From: Akanthomyces muscarius
Lineage: Eukaryota; Ascomycota; Sordariomycetes; Hypocreales; Cordycipitaceae
Assembly: GCF_028009165.1 (NCBI RefSeq)
Contig: NC_079245.1
Coordinates: 1,674,001 to 1,738,000, forward strand
DNA: 64,000 bases
Reading direction: 5' to 3'
Position numbers and translations under genes: made by a program. This document shows, in pieces, positions 11,962 to 23,075 of the stretch (positions within the stretch are counted from its first letter, which is position 1; the number at the start of each line of letters is the position of its first letter). The notes under the pieces were generated by a model. It was not told where the DNA came from. It made no database searches and saw only the letters and a program-made list of their open reading frames with translations.

Positions 11962-12433
11962 AGCAAATGGGTATACTTCGAACCGAGAGCGAGACGGTGG
12001 GGCCAAGCCCATGCTGTGTACAGATAGATTCGTTGCACATCATGACGACTTTTACTAGGGACGATGGTACGAGAGCCTGGGGTGGAAAGCGAAACGGGCC
12101 CCAAGCGATCTGGAGCGTCTACGAAGCGGCAGAGGTGGGCGTGTACAAAAGAAATGATGCACGGCTGGGCGAACCAGCGCCGCGCAGAAACCAAACAATT
12201 GTATTATTAAGCATGGATCGACTTCGCGGACGATCAAAACCAAACATATCCTCATGTATCCCATGCATAACATCCTGTGCAAGCCCGCCCTCTGAACGGT
12301 GCAAAAGTCCAGGACTACTTCCCTTGTAGCTGGGGTCTTGCAAAACGGGGCAAAAGTCAATCATTCAAGTCATTAAAACCAGTCAGGACAGAACCAGAAA
12401 AACGCCACTACACGAGTGTCTGTTCAGCGTTTC
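11962..12433. other. Convergent 3' spacer
   Basis: About 470 bases between the 3' ends of mL67 and the sulfotransferase-like gene. Only short overlapping open frames without family resemblance occur. No gene supported. Confidence 0.55.
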
Positions 12434-13642
12434 TTAAGGCTTCATGCAATACTGCTTCAGATACTCGTATTGAGGAATGTTGTCGTTGACAGTTTGGCGG
12501 ATAATCTTTGCCGCCTCGGGGCCATATTTTTTGGTCCACTCGGCGTCTTCAGATTCCACTGTAGAGATTTTCTGAATGACGGTTAGAGACAATGTTACTT
12601 CATGTTTCTTGTGGAATCAAAGCTTACTTGTGCGTGACTTCTGCCCTCGAGACGCGTGGTGCGAAGGCAGTCGTCATGGAAGCCGTCAAACTTGGCAAAC
12701 TTCTCTGTAGCAATCTTGCCATCCTCCTCGGACCATTCAAGCATGGACGGCGAGAAGTCGATGTCGGTGCGCTCGCAAAACATGCGAATCATCTTCTCAG
12801 GGTTGTCCAGGAGGTCGTCAGCATCGAGGACGGTGAGGTGGTCCTTGTCGGTAATGCCGCTCTCGAGCAAAAAGTCAAAGAGACGGACGAGCTCATCGTA
12901 GCCGGCCTCGCTGGGGAGAAAGTAGGGGAAGCCGTTGCGGTCGCTCAGCGGCGGTAGGCAGCAGCGCCAATACGAGGGGATGGAGCGGCGCGGGTGGCGG
13001 ATGAGGAAGGTGAAGTTGAATTTTCCCAGCACGTCCAGGGGTAGCACGGTAGGGTTTCCGGGCTCCAATTTGGAGCTCACAGAGGGGGCGATGCTGGTGT
13101 GCTTGTTCTCAGGCTGCATAATGTAGTATGCCATGTCCTTGATGAACAGGCGTTTTCCCTGAGAAGAGGTCAGCGCATGTTCAATGGTCAATTGAGTGGT
13201 AGCGAAGCTGGCTAAAACAGAAGACCAAGAGCGCAAAGTCAAGAGGATGAGGAGTAGGTTATGCTCATGCTGGGCCAGGGAGAATACGAACCTGAGATTG
13301 CATCTGGGCAAAGCTGTCCAACACTGTCTGGTAAGTGTCGGAGCAGGACATGCCCAAGGAACCGCGGTCGGCGGCCTCGTTACCGAAACGCTCGCTCATG
13401 AGCTCCGGACCCAAGTAGAAGGCATCGGCAAATGGCTCGTGAGAGCACTCGAGGATGTCACGACGGGTCATGAAGACCTGTTCAACGAGATATTGTCAGC
13501 CAGGAGGTCATGTTGTTTTCTGCCCATCTGTTTCGCCGGATGCCGGCAAGACGCAGAAGAGATCAGACAACAAACATACCCGTTCAAAAGCCGTGGAGCA
13601 TGCTCGCGGGTGTGTAAGAGTAAAGATGGGTCTGGGCGCCAT
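12434..13642 (-). CDS. P-loop NTPase-fold, sulfotransferase-like protein
   Basis: Exons 13642-13580, 13477-13292, 13158-12628 and 12571-12434 give 305 residues. The N-terminus MAPRPIFTLTHPRACSTAF contains the 5'-PSB-like loop (PRACST) that in sulfotransferases holds the PAPS 5'-phosphate. A second block, FTFLIRHPRRSIPSYW, matches the 3'-PB-type Arg/Ser element. LFIKDMAYYIM and LTVLDADDLLDNPEKMIRMFC fit the later strands and helices of this fold. The C-terminal exon ends YEYLKQYCMKP. Fungi have many uncharacterised members of this group, and substrate and cofactor use are unknown. All four exons are in frame and the introns (102, 133 and 56 nt) have standard ends. Start: the ATG at 13642 places the P-loop at residue 12, which suits the fold. 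Confidence 0.75.
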
Positions 13643-16600
13643 TGTTGGTAGTATTATTGTTGCTCGCGACGTTTGAAAGCGAGGGAAAAAATGTGAAGAT
13701 GTTGGAGAATCGAGAATCGAGGAAAGAGTAAAAGGGAAGGACGAGAGAAAAGCTCAACATCGGCCCATCGACCAGAGGAAAGCAGGAGCTTTTAAATAAA
13801 GATCGGGACATCGGCAACGATAGTCTGGGAGTTTGGAAGTACCTGATTTAGACGTTGCATGCCCTGGGTCCAGTTGTCAGTGCCGCTCGCCGCTTTAGAT
13901 CAGTGGCTTGTCGCGAGCCGGGTGGCGGTACCTTCCCGGGTAGGTACCTACGGCTCGTCGGCGATGCGTGTGCGGTATTTCCAAACTCTATTTTTCTCTT
14001 TGAGCATTGTTTGCGATTTGGTAGAATTTCGAAAGAGAATGGGGAAAGCGGCGAATTCTTGACTCGTCTTCTTGACCGGTCCAATGGTGCGACTCGGCGT
14101 GTCGGCCAACAGTCTAGGCCCACGGGCGACGAACCGGAGAAGAAAAAAAAGGAAAAAAAGAGAAAAGCAACATCCTGGAACCCTGCGCCTGGCGTGTCCC
14201 AAAGTCCCCCAAAACCTAAAGGAATGCCATGATGGAAATACTCACACAAAAGCAGCGACGGGCTCTCCGCTGCAGGCGCAGGCGCTAACGAGGATTAGAG
14301 CCTCAGGTCCCCGCTCAAGACTCCCCATGTGGCGCCCAATCCCAAGACTTCATGGGGAACCGGGTGCATATGATTGGGGACAGAAATGGATGCGAACATG
14401 AGCCAAATCAGAAAGCCGAGGAGACACATTGAAAATAAATAGCTGGGGGGGGGGGTTGAGACTTTCTAGCGGAGTTGGCGCCCTGCAATGGCTTGCTGGG
14501 TGGGAGGGTTGAGGCGGCTCTGGATAGGCTGGAGGCGGGACGTGCCAGCGCAAGTAACTTTTTGGCTTGCGGTCTATTCGTTCGCCAGCGCCGTCGCAAA
14601 TAAATAAATAAGATAAAAACAAAAATCATGGAAATAGATGCAGAGGCCTTTTTGTTGCTGTGCTGGCGCATGCAAGCCACGCAACGTGTATGTGGTTGGC
14701 GAGGCGAGGCTGTTATCTGGCGCTGCTTGCAATCGCATCCGTCGTACGGAGTACAGAAAGTACCTGTCACTTGCCTAGACTAGTAGACAGGCAGAAACCC
14801 ATCGCCGACCAGTGGCCCCTCTTTGACATTTCCATCTATCTTTACCGCAGCCGCACTGGTCGGTCGCCCACGTAGATGTTGTGGCCACGTCAACTTGCTT
14901 CACGACGGAGGGACGGCATGGCACGCGACAGCTTGCCCATTCGCTCGAGCCGAGGGAACTATCGAACCCACGCCCGAGCACCCGAAGCTTCGATGCCATT
15001 TCTGCCCTCTATCTTGACAGTTTGGAAATGCCAGCCGCGGGCGGCATTTGGGTGGCGCGGCCTCTGCAGGGAACAGGCAGAGGTGTGGAGGGGCCGCCAG
15101 GCCCGTGGCCCACTACCGAGGGCCCGAAAAGATCGAGTAGCTTCATCATGACGTTGTAAATTCAGCCTTTCTTGATGGGATGGACGATGCCGTCAGTGTG
15201 ATCCTGTGAGTAGGCAGAATAGAGGGACCGGGTGAGCGGGATTTTCCTCCTCTCCTTACCACGTTTGCGGCCTGTGTGAGAAGTCCTTAGAGCAAGATCT
15301 GGTCGGATTTGCTGCAACCTGAGCATTGAAGATTGATCACGGGCAGTGCGTCTGCGTCATCACTCAGGACTGTGGAAAATATCCATAGAAATGCAATTAC
15401 CAGATTAATTAATAGCCACAAGTTATTCACCCATTTTTAAGGGGTTAACTCGGAATTTGTCCCATCTTAGCCAGTGCTATGTGCACGTTACCTGAAATGC
15501 GAGAGATTACAGGGTAGTATCACCGGTAGCCTGGCAAGATGCTGTGAGATGGCATGAGTATTGATTGATACTTACCGGATGTTTTGGGCCTGAGGGTTGT
15601 TGATGATTAAAGAACGTGTTTGCCACTGGCCAGTATTCGTATCTTGACTTTGTTACGTGGGTTTGTCTATTTGCTCGTTCATCGGCGAGGTAATGCGAAT
15701 AACTGACCGCTGCTCCTGTTTCCGGATACTACAGCAGCCACCATGTGCTATAATCAATCAACAAATTAAACCGAGAGTCATCTACTCCCATCTTGTTCCC
15801 TCCTGGATTTATTCTTTCGGGTATTTTCTTTCTTTAAGTTTCTCATTGAGAAACTGAGGCCTCCCATGCCAGCGGACAAGGCCGAGACGTGCTACCAGTT
15901 CTGAGGTGCCAATGACTTGCCGTGGTAGTAGTTGGCAGAATTCTGTCTCGTCGGCTCGTTTTTTCGATTGAAAGGTCTGCGAGCACGCTTGGACATTTGT
16001 AAATAAAAAAAGCCACGGAGTATAGATCCTCTTCATCGGGAGAGAGAACATCATATGCTTCTGCCACTTATCAGCGCGATGCTTGATTACAGGTCAACAG
16101 CAACGAAACAGCTGCGTTGGGCACGGAAGCCTCATTAAGTAGCAAAGAACAAACAGCCGCAGCATCTTGCATAGCGCACTTGTACTGAGTACAGCGAGGC
16201 GCAGTGGTTAACTTTATTTTCGCACAGATGCAGAGCCTCAAACAAGAGCAGCGACAGGTTGCGGGGAGCCAAGAGTCACGGCCCTTGCTTTCCTTTCGGA
16301 GTAGGGATACGTCGGCTTACGACGTAATCGTGATGACAAACGCAAGGAAACTAGACAGGTTGACAGGGTCCGGCCCGCTGGAACATTGATATCGTAAACA
16401 GATAGTCAACCGGTGGCGATGCAAAGTGGGAAATACAGCTGAGCGCGTGGACCTGGTCGGGCGAAACATGGTCCGTTTCATCTCTTGTGGCTCCGGACCT
16501 ATCACCAGCCAGGATGTGTGACGAGGTGACAGGGGCGTCACGGTAGGGCGCACACTACCAGTAGGCATATGGAGACGGCGTCCAATGCTTCTAATCTGAA

Positions 16601-17644
16601 TACTCAGTAGGTCAAGTGTTGACAAGCCGACGAGCGAATTTGATTATTTGCCTACATTTTCGATTCTGTGATGCCACGAATTCCTAGCCCGCTATTTTCG
16701 GTTCTGATGCCACGGCTTTGAGCTCGAGGAGCTTGTACGTACATCATATCGTAGGTAGGCATGGGTAGAGCTCTGGTAGAATGAGAAGCATCAAAGTGAC
16801 CCAGTGCAACAATCGACATTGAAAAGTGCCAAAGTTGCTTATCGGTGGCGCCCACTTCCTCATTAACTACAGCGGCGCGGACGGTGAGCTCGGCCATGAG
16901 CACATCTCCTCAGTAGTAAACATCTCGGATCTTCTCCACTGGCCATGAAACAGTCGTCTAGACTTGGGAAGCCGTGCAAACAGCTGATGTCGATAGGGTG
17001 CAGCCCATTATCGTTTCGAATCGGCAGATGGGCTTTTTAACCGTGTTGACGGACGAAAAAAATAAAAGACGTTGAGACGGCAGACGGCTAGCCATGGCCC
17101 CATGTGCTGCTGATGCTGTGCATTATGCAACCTGACGGATGGAGGATCCAAGCAGAGCCAGGCCGAACCCCGTGTGCGGGCCAGACGAGAATAGAGTGTT
17201 TCAACTTGCACAGCCTGCATGTCAAGACGCGGGAAGTCCTCCCACCTACGGATGAGGCCTCGGCACAAAGCGAGCGAGGGGAATTGCGCAAAAGCTAGCA
17301 TCTATGCATGAAGAATTGGAGCACATTTTTCAAACCGCTGTCAACATTCCATGGTGATGCCCGCCAACAGGTTTCATGTTGGTCGTCTGCTGTCCCAGCG
17401 GTGGCCCGACAAGCGCTGTAAATAGCTTGCTTCGTGGTGCATTGACCTTGGGCTGCGGCATGCCGTGGAACCAAGGCGTGCCCGCCTGCGCGTGGAAAAT
17501 GTGCAGTATACCTACCTAGGTACCTATGCAGGTAGACGAAGCAGAAGACGCGCAAACTGCTATAATATTGCTGATATCCCCGCATCACGTTCCATAACCC
17601 CTCCCCCAAGATGCCGCTTTTGTTTTGGCCCTTGTAATTCAATG
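13643..17644. other. Large gene-free spacer upstream of STE11
   Basis: About 4 kb with no protein-coding region I can support. Open frames are short, mostly lack ATG and show no family resemblance. It includes the leader of the sulfotransferase-like gene (13643 to about 13800), a G11 run at 14445-14455, an exact TAGGTACCTA at 13941-13950, overlapping TACCTAGGTA/TAGGTACCTA at 17513-17526, and an AT-richer middle (about 15300-16700). No tRNA is seen: a GTTTCGAATC at 17013-17022 lacks a partner A box. It may hold STE11 control elements or a non-coding RNA. Confidence 0.5.
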
Positions 17645-18432
17645 TACAGGCATTGCTTGGACGAGGCTGCATCTGCAACAACACGACAAAGCGAGCCCAA
17701 GCAGCCAGCGGTGTCTAAAATTACAGGGGAGTTTGGGGGCCAATCGCACTGTGGAATCCCGCCTCAGCTTTTGCCCCAAGGAGGGCCCGTCACGTTCAAC
17801 CTCGTCCCAGCGCAAACGGCGGGCGGCTACTGGCACAAGCAAACCCACTGCAGTTTGCCAGCATCAATCAGCTCACTGTACATTTTCACAACGGGTCAGC
17901 GCTGAAGCCTTCAGGGCACCACGCCACCCTGCATCTGCTGTGCCACCAAGCACCGACCGGCCACCACCCGAGCCCCGTCCACCGCTGCAACAGCTCGCCA
18001 GCAGCCCACTCAGCGCTGCACCCCTAATAACGCTCGGAAACACGTCTCTCACACCCCCATCTCTCCCCTGCCTCATCACAGGCGCAAACACTTCCTCCCG
18101 CCCATCTCATCTCCAACACCAACCTTTTCCCGGGGGGAACCCTTAATAGAGTTGTCGTTTCTTTTTCTTGTTTCTTCGATTTTTTTTTTCGGTCATTGCG
18201 CGTTGCTTTCAAATCAGACACTGCTTGCTCATTTTCCGACTCACGCACCGGTCCAACCATCTGCGGTAGAGCCGCCTCTTCGATTGCTTGGGAGCAGGAC
18301 ATCTACGCTTGATCCAAAGCTACGGCACAAAAGCCGAATCGAATCCCCCTTCTCGAGCACCGATCCGACCTCATTCCTTCCAACTGAGACTCAATATAGG
18401 GGCCCGGGCAGACAAAGACGCAAACCGCCACC
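17645..18432 (+). promoter_or_regulatory. ATG-free, pyrimidine-rich putative 5' leader of STE11
   Basis: From the ATG at 17642 to the STE11 start at 18433 there is no ATG in any plus-strand frame over 788 bases, where about twelve would be expected in random sequence. The stretch is rich in C/T, with CCACC-type runs and a T10 run near 18180. It ends in a strong initiation context (CCGCCACCATG). This is the signature of a long transcribed leader kept clear of upstream starts. A TATAATA at 17570-17576 could be part of the core promoter. Confidence 0.55.
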
Positions 18433-21204
18433 ATGTTGGCTACCAAACCGCCATTCTCTGGCTCGTCCATCAGCACAGCTGGTCTGGCTGCCAATACGAT
18501 CCAGTCCGGCCTGCCCACTGCCCGCCGCATCCCAAACATTGCCAACCCACCTCAGAGCTTCGCCAGTCCGACGGAGTCGGAGTTTTCTGAGACGGACGGC
18601 CCCGACTCGGTCAAAAACTGGGATGAGGACCGCGTCTGTGATTACCTCGTCAGCGTCAAGTGCGGCGAGTACGAGAAGATATTTCGCAAGAACAATATAA
18701 ATGGCCAGAACCTCTTGGAGATGGACAAGGAGGTCCTCAAGGAAATGGGTATTGACAAGGTCGGCGACCGCGTCCGCCTGTTTCTGTGCATCAAGAAGCT
18801 ACGAACAAAGGCATACGCCAACCAGAAGAAGAGAAATAGGGTGCGTTTGCTTCCCATTGTGATTAGCTTCTTTCAACTAACTGTGCTCTAGGACTCATTC
18901 GCCGCTCTCGAACCTATATCCATTTCTGCCCCCGGGGTCTCGCCGCGGCCCCTCAATCTCCGAAGTAGCAACAGCAACAGCACAAACCCCGCGCCCGTGA
19001 ACCGACGATACTCGAGACAAATCGATGTACCAGCGCCTCTCGAGATTGACCGCTCCAACAGACCTGCTTCGCCACCCATGTCGGGCGAAATGCGCTCGGC
19101 GAGACAGCAGCGATTCCCTGCTGGCGGCTATATGAGCAATGCCACACCCAGTGCCTCTGCCAGAATGCCTGCGCCCGAAGGAGCAACAACCGGCCGCTTG
19201 CCTACAGCTCATACGAGAAACAACTCTAGCATGGATGGCTCTCTCATGGCTGCCCTACCACAGGGACAAGACGTTATCCGTGTCATATCCACCGGCGGTG
19301 TCACCAAAGTGGTCAAGATCGCCGACTGTAATACCTGCGAGGATGTCATGCGTGTGACACTACGAAAGTTCGCGCTGCGAGAGGATCACGAAAGAAATTA
19401 CTGCTTCTGGGTTCTCACCGGTCTCGACCCGGACCCCCGCGAATGCAGACGTCTCGGCGACACGGAGCTATGGCGTATCATCAAGGACCAGCGCCGTTCA
19501 GAGCGCAACCGGCTAATTCTGCGCCGCGTCCCCGCTGGTGAGCCTGGAGAGGCTGAGCTGCAGCGGGCCGCGGCTATTGCCCTGGAAGAAGAGCAGCAGA
19601 AACACACCCGCGCCCTCGAGTCGGTCGACAAGCGCAGCCAGGTCAAGGTGCAGAAACTGCTGGGTGAGAACTGGCACGAGGAGTTGCAGCAGCCGCTATC
19701 CCCGCTCCTGTTCCGCGACCGTGACGAATACTACAAAGCTGCCATGCGGGAGCTTGAGAGGCCTTCGCCCACATCCGAAGCGCGACCGCAGAGCAAGAGC
19801 AGCGTTGCACTCCGTCAGTTCGGCGGTCTGCGACCTCCCAGTGAACTGATTGCCTCTGATCTCACGTCGTACTTTCCTGATCATCCTCGCGAGGAGATTG
19901 ACCGCACTGCGCGTCTTTCTATGCGCCGATCCACGCGTCTGAGCAGAATCAACAGCCGCTTGAGTGTCGCCAGCAACTTGAGCTTTGCTTCCAGCGTTCA
20001 GGATGCGCCGCCTATGCCGACCATTGCTGATTCTTGGCTCAACGGAAATGCACACATCGCCAAGGTCCGTAATCGAGATGCTCGCAGCACGATGTACCGC
20101 GACTCAATTTCATCTTCCATGCTTGATACCCTTCAAGAGGAGACACCCTCAGAGCCCGACCGCAAATCCTATGTCTCCTTTACCGAGAGCAACTCTGATA
20201 CGGCAGCTGGCAGCCTGACACAATCGGATGGCACCATGGCCAGAGTCATGAGCTACTACGATGGCGAAGGCTCTACGGGCTCAGTGCATGATATCAAGCA
20301 AGCTCTTACCAATGACGGCGAGGATGACGACGAGGAGCTACAAAGTTTCTTGGACGGAGATTCCTGGGACGACAACAAGTGGATGAAGGGAGCTCTGATT
20401 GGTCAAGGTTCGTTCGGCTCCGTATACCTTGCACTGCACGCCGTCACCGGCGAGCTTCTCGCCGTCAAGCAAGTCGAGACTCCTTCCGGAACGCTTAGCG
20501 CTAGCGACACGCGCAAGAAGAGCATGATCGACGCGTTGAAGCGAGAAATTGGACTGTTGAGAGAGCTCAGACACCCAAACATTGTGCAGTACCTGGGCTG
20601 CAGCTCCTCAGACAACAACCTTAATATTTTCCTCGAGTATGTTGCTGGTGGCTCTGTGCAGACTATGCTCAACTCGTACGGTGCACTGGGTGAACCTCTC
20701 GTGCGCAGCTTTGTGCGCCAGATCCTGACTGGTCTGTCTTATCTCCACGAGCGTGACATTATTCACCGCGACATCAAAGGTGCCAACATTCTGGTCGACA
20801 ACAAGGGTACCATCAAGATTTCCGATTTTGGTATCTCCAAGAAGCTCGAGGCATCGAATCTGTTGGGTGGCGCTAAGAACGCCAAACACAGACCTTCGCT
20901 GCAGGGCTCGGTCTTTTGGATGGCGCCCGAAGTGGTGAAGCAAACGTCGTACACGCGCAAGGCAGACATTTGGTCGCTGGGATGCTTGGTTGTCGAGATG
21001 ATGACAGGCACGCACCCATTCCCCGACTGCAGCCAGCTGCAGGCTATCTTCAAGATTGGTGGCGGCAAAGCATCGCCAACGATCCCTGAACACGCCAGCG
21101 AGGACGCCAAGAAGTTCTTGAACCAGACTTTCGAGCTGGATCATGACTTGCGCCCGAGCGCGGACGAGCTGATGCTGAGTCCGTTTCTCAACCCTATTAC
21201 GTGA
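18433..21204 (+). CDS. STE11: Ste11-type MAP kinase kinase kinase
   Basis: Exons 18433-18840 and 18892-21204 give 906 residues. Ste11 phosphorylates the MAPKK Ste7 (and Pbs2 in yeast) in the mating/filamentation and osmotic pathways, scaffolded through Ste50. Domains in order: a SAM domain at about 62-125 (NWDEDRVCDYLVSVKCGEY, then EMGIDKVGDRVRLFL); a Ras-association/RBD-like domain at about 260-345 (DVIRVISTGGVTKVVKIAD); a long Ser-rich regulatory linker; and a kinase domain at about 630-900 with Gly loop GQGSFGSVY, AVKQV Lys, catalytic loop HRDIKGANIL, DFG and activation-loop end GSVFWMAPEVV. All catalytic residues are present. Autoinhibition by the N-terminal region is known in the family. 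In plant- and insect-pathogenic fungi orthologues control infection structures. The intron falls right after the SAM domain. Start: sole ATG after a long ATG-free leader. Confidence 0.97.
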
Positions 21205-22045
21205 TCCGTTATATATCGGCTTGCACAATGAGACGGACGCGCACTGGGCTGGACCCGGTTGCCGCTAGCCTCACGGCCAAAGGGACAAATGTATAGGCCG
21301 AGGCACGTTTCCTACCTACGACTAGACAAGGTCGAGGGGTCGCTTACCAAGCGTCCAGCCCAGATGGCTATGAATAGCATTTTTGCATATGGAAAAGGAC
21401 CTACCAGCGTCATTGAACTATAATTTAGAGCTGGGGACACACGACGGATATGAATAGATATGACTCTTACCACAGCTTCCTTGTATTCTGCTAGTGAACG
21501 CCTCCGTAAGCACAGCCACCCAAAAGGCCGATTTTGGTATGCCAGATGATCATATTCAACATGGGTATCGGTGCACGCCGTGGGGGTTTGTCCAGTTTTG
21601 TTCCGTCGCTGCGAATTGGCGGGTGTGGCGGGTCGACATCCGCGAGCAATTTGCATCTGCCTAAATCGACCGGCCATGAGAGGCCGCCGGACATCATTGG
21701 CCCCCAAGGCAGCATCGAAATGGTCAGAAAGTGTAAAAACTCTCACCTTTACACCAGAACATGAAGAGAGGGGTAAGTAAAATCACATATTGTCAAGTAT
21801 AAAAGCACAGCGGTGCGTGAATGGTCCTCCTTTGCCTGCGTTTGTTGCCCAACCGTGCCACCTACATTTGTGGGCAGCAACGGGTGTGTACAGATCGAGG
21901 GTCACCGCTTGTACCTCGAGCTTTCACCACAACACACTTTTCCCACCTCACCATAACAAAACCCACAAGAAACACTTCAAGAAGCTTCTGAGAAACCTGG
22001 CTGGGAAAAAACGGAAGAGGAAATCACGGAAAAAAGCTCGCCGAG
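21205..22045 (+). promoter_or_regulatory. Spacer with TATA box for the cyclotransferase-like gene
   Basis: About 840 bases. A clear TATAAAAG lies at 21798-21805, some 240 bases before the next ATG. After an ATG at 21830 the remaining leader (21833-22045) has no ATG. CTACCTAC at 21312-21319 is a half-site of the recurrent spacer motif. No gene is supported in the rest. Confidence 0.55.
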
Positions 22046-22624
22046 ATGGACTCACAAGAAGATAGCCAGCCGTCGCAGAGCAGCCAAATGACGATTGTCG
22101 ACGACGAGCGCCACGAGGTCCTCTACTTTGCCTATGGCAGCAACCTCTCCACGGAGCAGATGCGTTCCCGCTGTCCCTTTTCCACCGCCATCGGCCTCGG
22201 CTTCCTGCCCTCCTGGCGCTGGATCATCAACGAGCGCGGCTTCGCCAACATCGTCTCCCCCACCCACCCGTCCTCCTCCTCCAACGCACCTGCGGACACT
22301 GCCGGCGGCGTCTACGGCCTGCTGTACCTGCTGCCGCCACGCGACGAGGAGAGCCTCGACGTCTTCGAGGGCGTGCCGGGTGCGTACGGCAAGGTGCAGT
22401 GCCAGGTGCGCTGGGTGCGCGACGGCGACGGCAAGCCCATCCCCGGCGGCGGCGAGACGGTGACGGCGCTGGTGTATGTGGACGAACGCCGCACGGGGGA
22501 CGGCACGCCCAGACAAGAGTACATTGGCAGGATGGAGAGGGGCATCGAGGACGCGGTGCGGAATTGGGGCCTGGAGGAGGAGTACGCGAACAGGGTCATG
22601 AGGAAGTGGTGGAAGTGCGCCTAG
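22046..22624 (+). CDS. Gamma-glutamylcyclotransferase-like protein
   Basis: A single exon of 192 residues. Members of this fold release 5-oxoproline from gamma-glutamyl amino acids or peptides. The signature substrate loop YFAYGSNLS sits at about residues 27-35, and the expected catalytic Glu lies in LDVFEGVPGAYGK near residue 110. GVYGLLYLLPP and TALVYVDERR are the flanking beta strands, and the C-terminal helix ends RVMRKWWKCA. The length is close to that of stand-alone cytosolic GGCT enzymes rather than the ChaC glutathione-specific group, though the exact substrate cannot be told from sequence. The first 20 residues are Ser/Gln/Asp-rich and probably disordered. Start: ATG at 22046 in context CCGAGATGG, with a TATA box about 240 bases upstream. 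Confidence 0.87.
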   Translation: MDSQEDSQPSQSSQMTIVDDERHEVLYFAYGSNLSTEQMRSRCPFSTAIGLGFLPSWRWIINERGFANIVSPTHPSSSSNAPADTAGGVYGLLYLLPPRDEESLDVFEGVPGAYGKVQCQVRWVRDGDGKPIPGGGETVTALVYVDERRTGDGTPRQEYIGRMERGIEDAVRNWGLEEEYANRVMRKWWKCA

Positions 22625-23075
22625 GTGTCGAGGGCTCGCGGCAGGAAGCGGGAAGAAGAACAGGGATTACAAGTGCAAATAGAGCATTGCGAACAGTAAG
22701 CGGGCGTATTTTTGTCTTTTATACGCATCTCGACGTTCAGCATCGCCAGCCTCTGGCGCGCGCGCCGGCCGAACAGTCATTGCCAGGCAGCGTAGGCAGC
22801 CGAACAAGGGTGCTGCAGCTAGGCGTTTCAGCTTTCTCGGCTGGACTCTCATTGAGCGTCTTCATCAAATAAAAATGAAAATAAAAGCACTCTTCTCATT
22901 GTTCCTGTTTCCAAAATTTTAAACGTTCTTCTTTTATTGTGCGAAGCCCGCGGCCGTGACTCTAGGACATGTGAGAGCCGGCCGTGAGCCACTTCAGCGC
23001 AACCGCTCTCAATAACTAACCTAGTTGGTGACGACAAACATACATTACACAACCAGCATAGACAGCCTCAACACC
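22625..23075. other. Tandem spacer between cyclotransferase-like and PrpF-like genes
   Basis: About 450 bases. AATAAA at 22868-22873 is a likely polyadenylation signal for the upstream gene. The remainder presumably holds the promoter of the PrpF-like gene; no TATA box is evident. Confidence 0.5.

Noticed and set aside
17013..17022. GTTTCGAATC resembling a tRNA B box
   Set aside because: No matching A box or acceptor/anticodon stems at tRNA distances.
17625..18146. 173-codon open frame before STE11
   Set aside because: No ATG; sits in the ATG-free leader and has Pro/Ser-rich composition without family resemblance.
23025..23075. 17-codon upstream extension of the PrpF-like gene
   Set aside because: Begins with TTG; the first ATG is at 23076.
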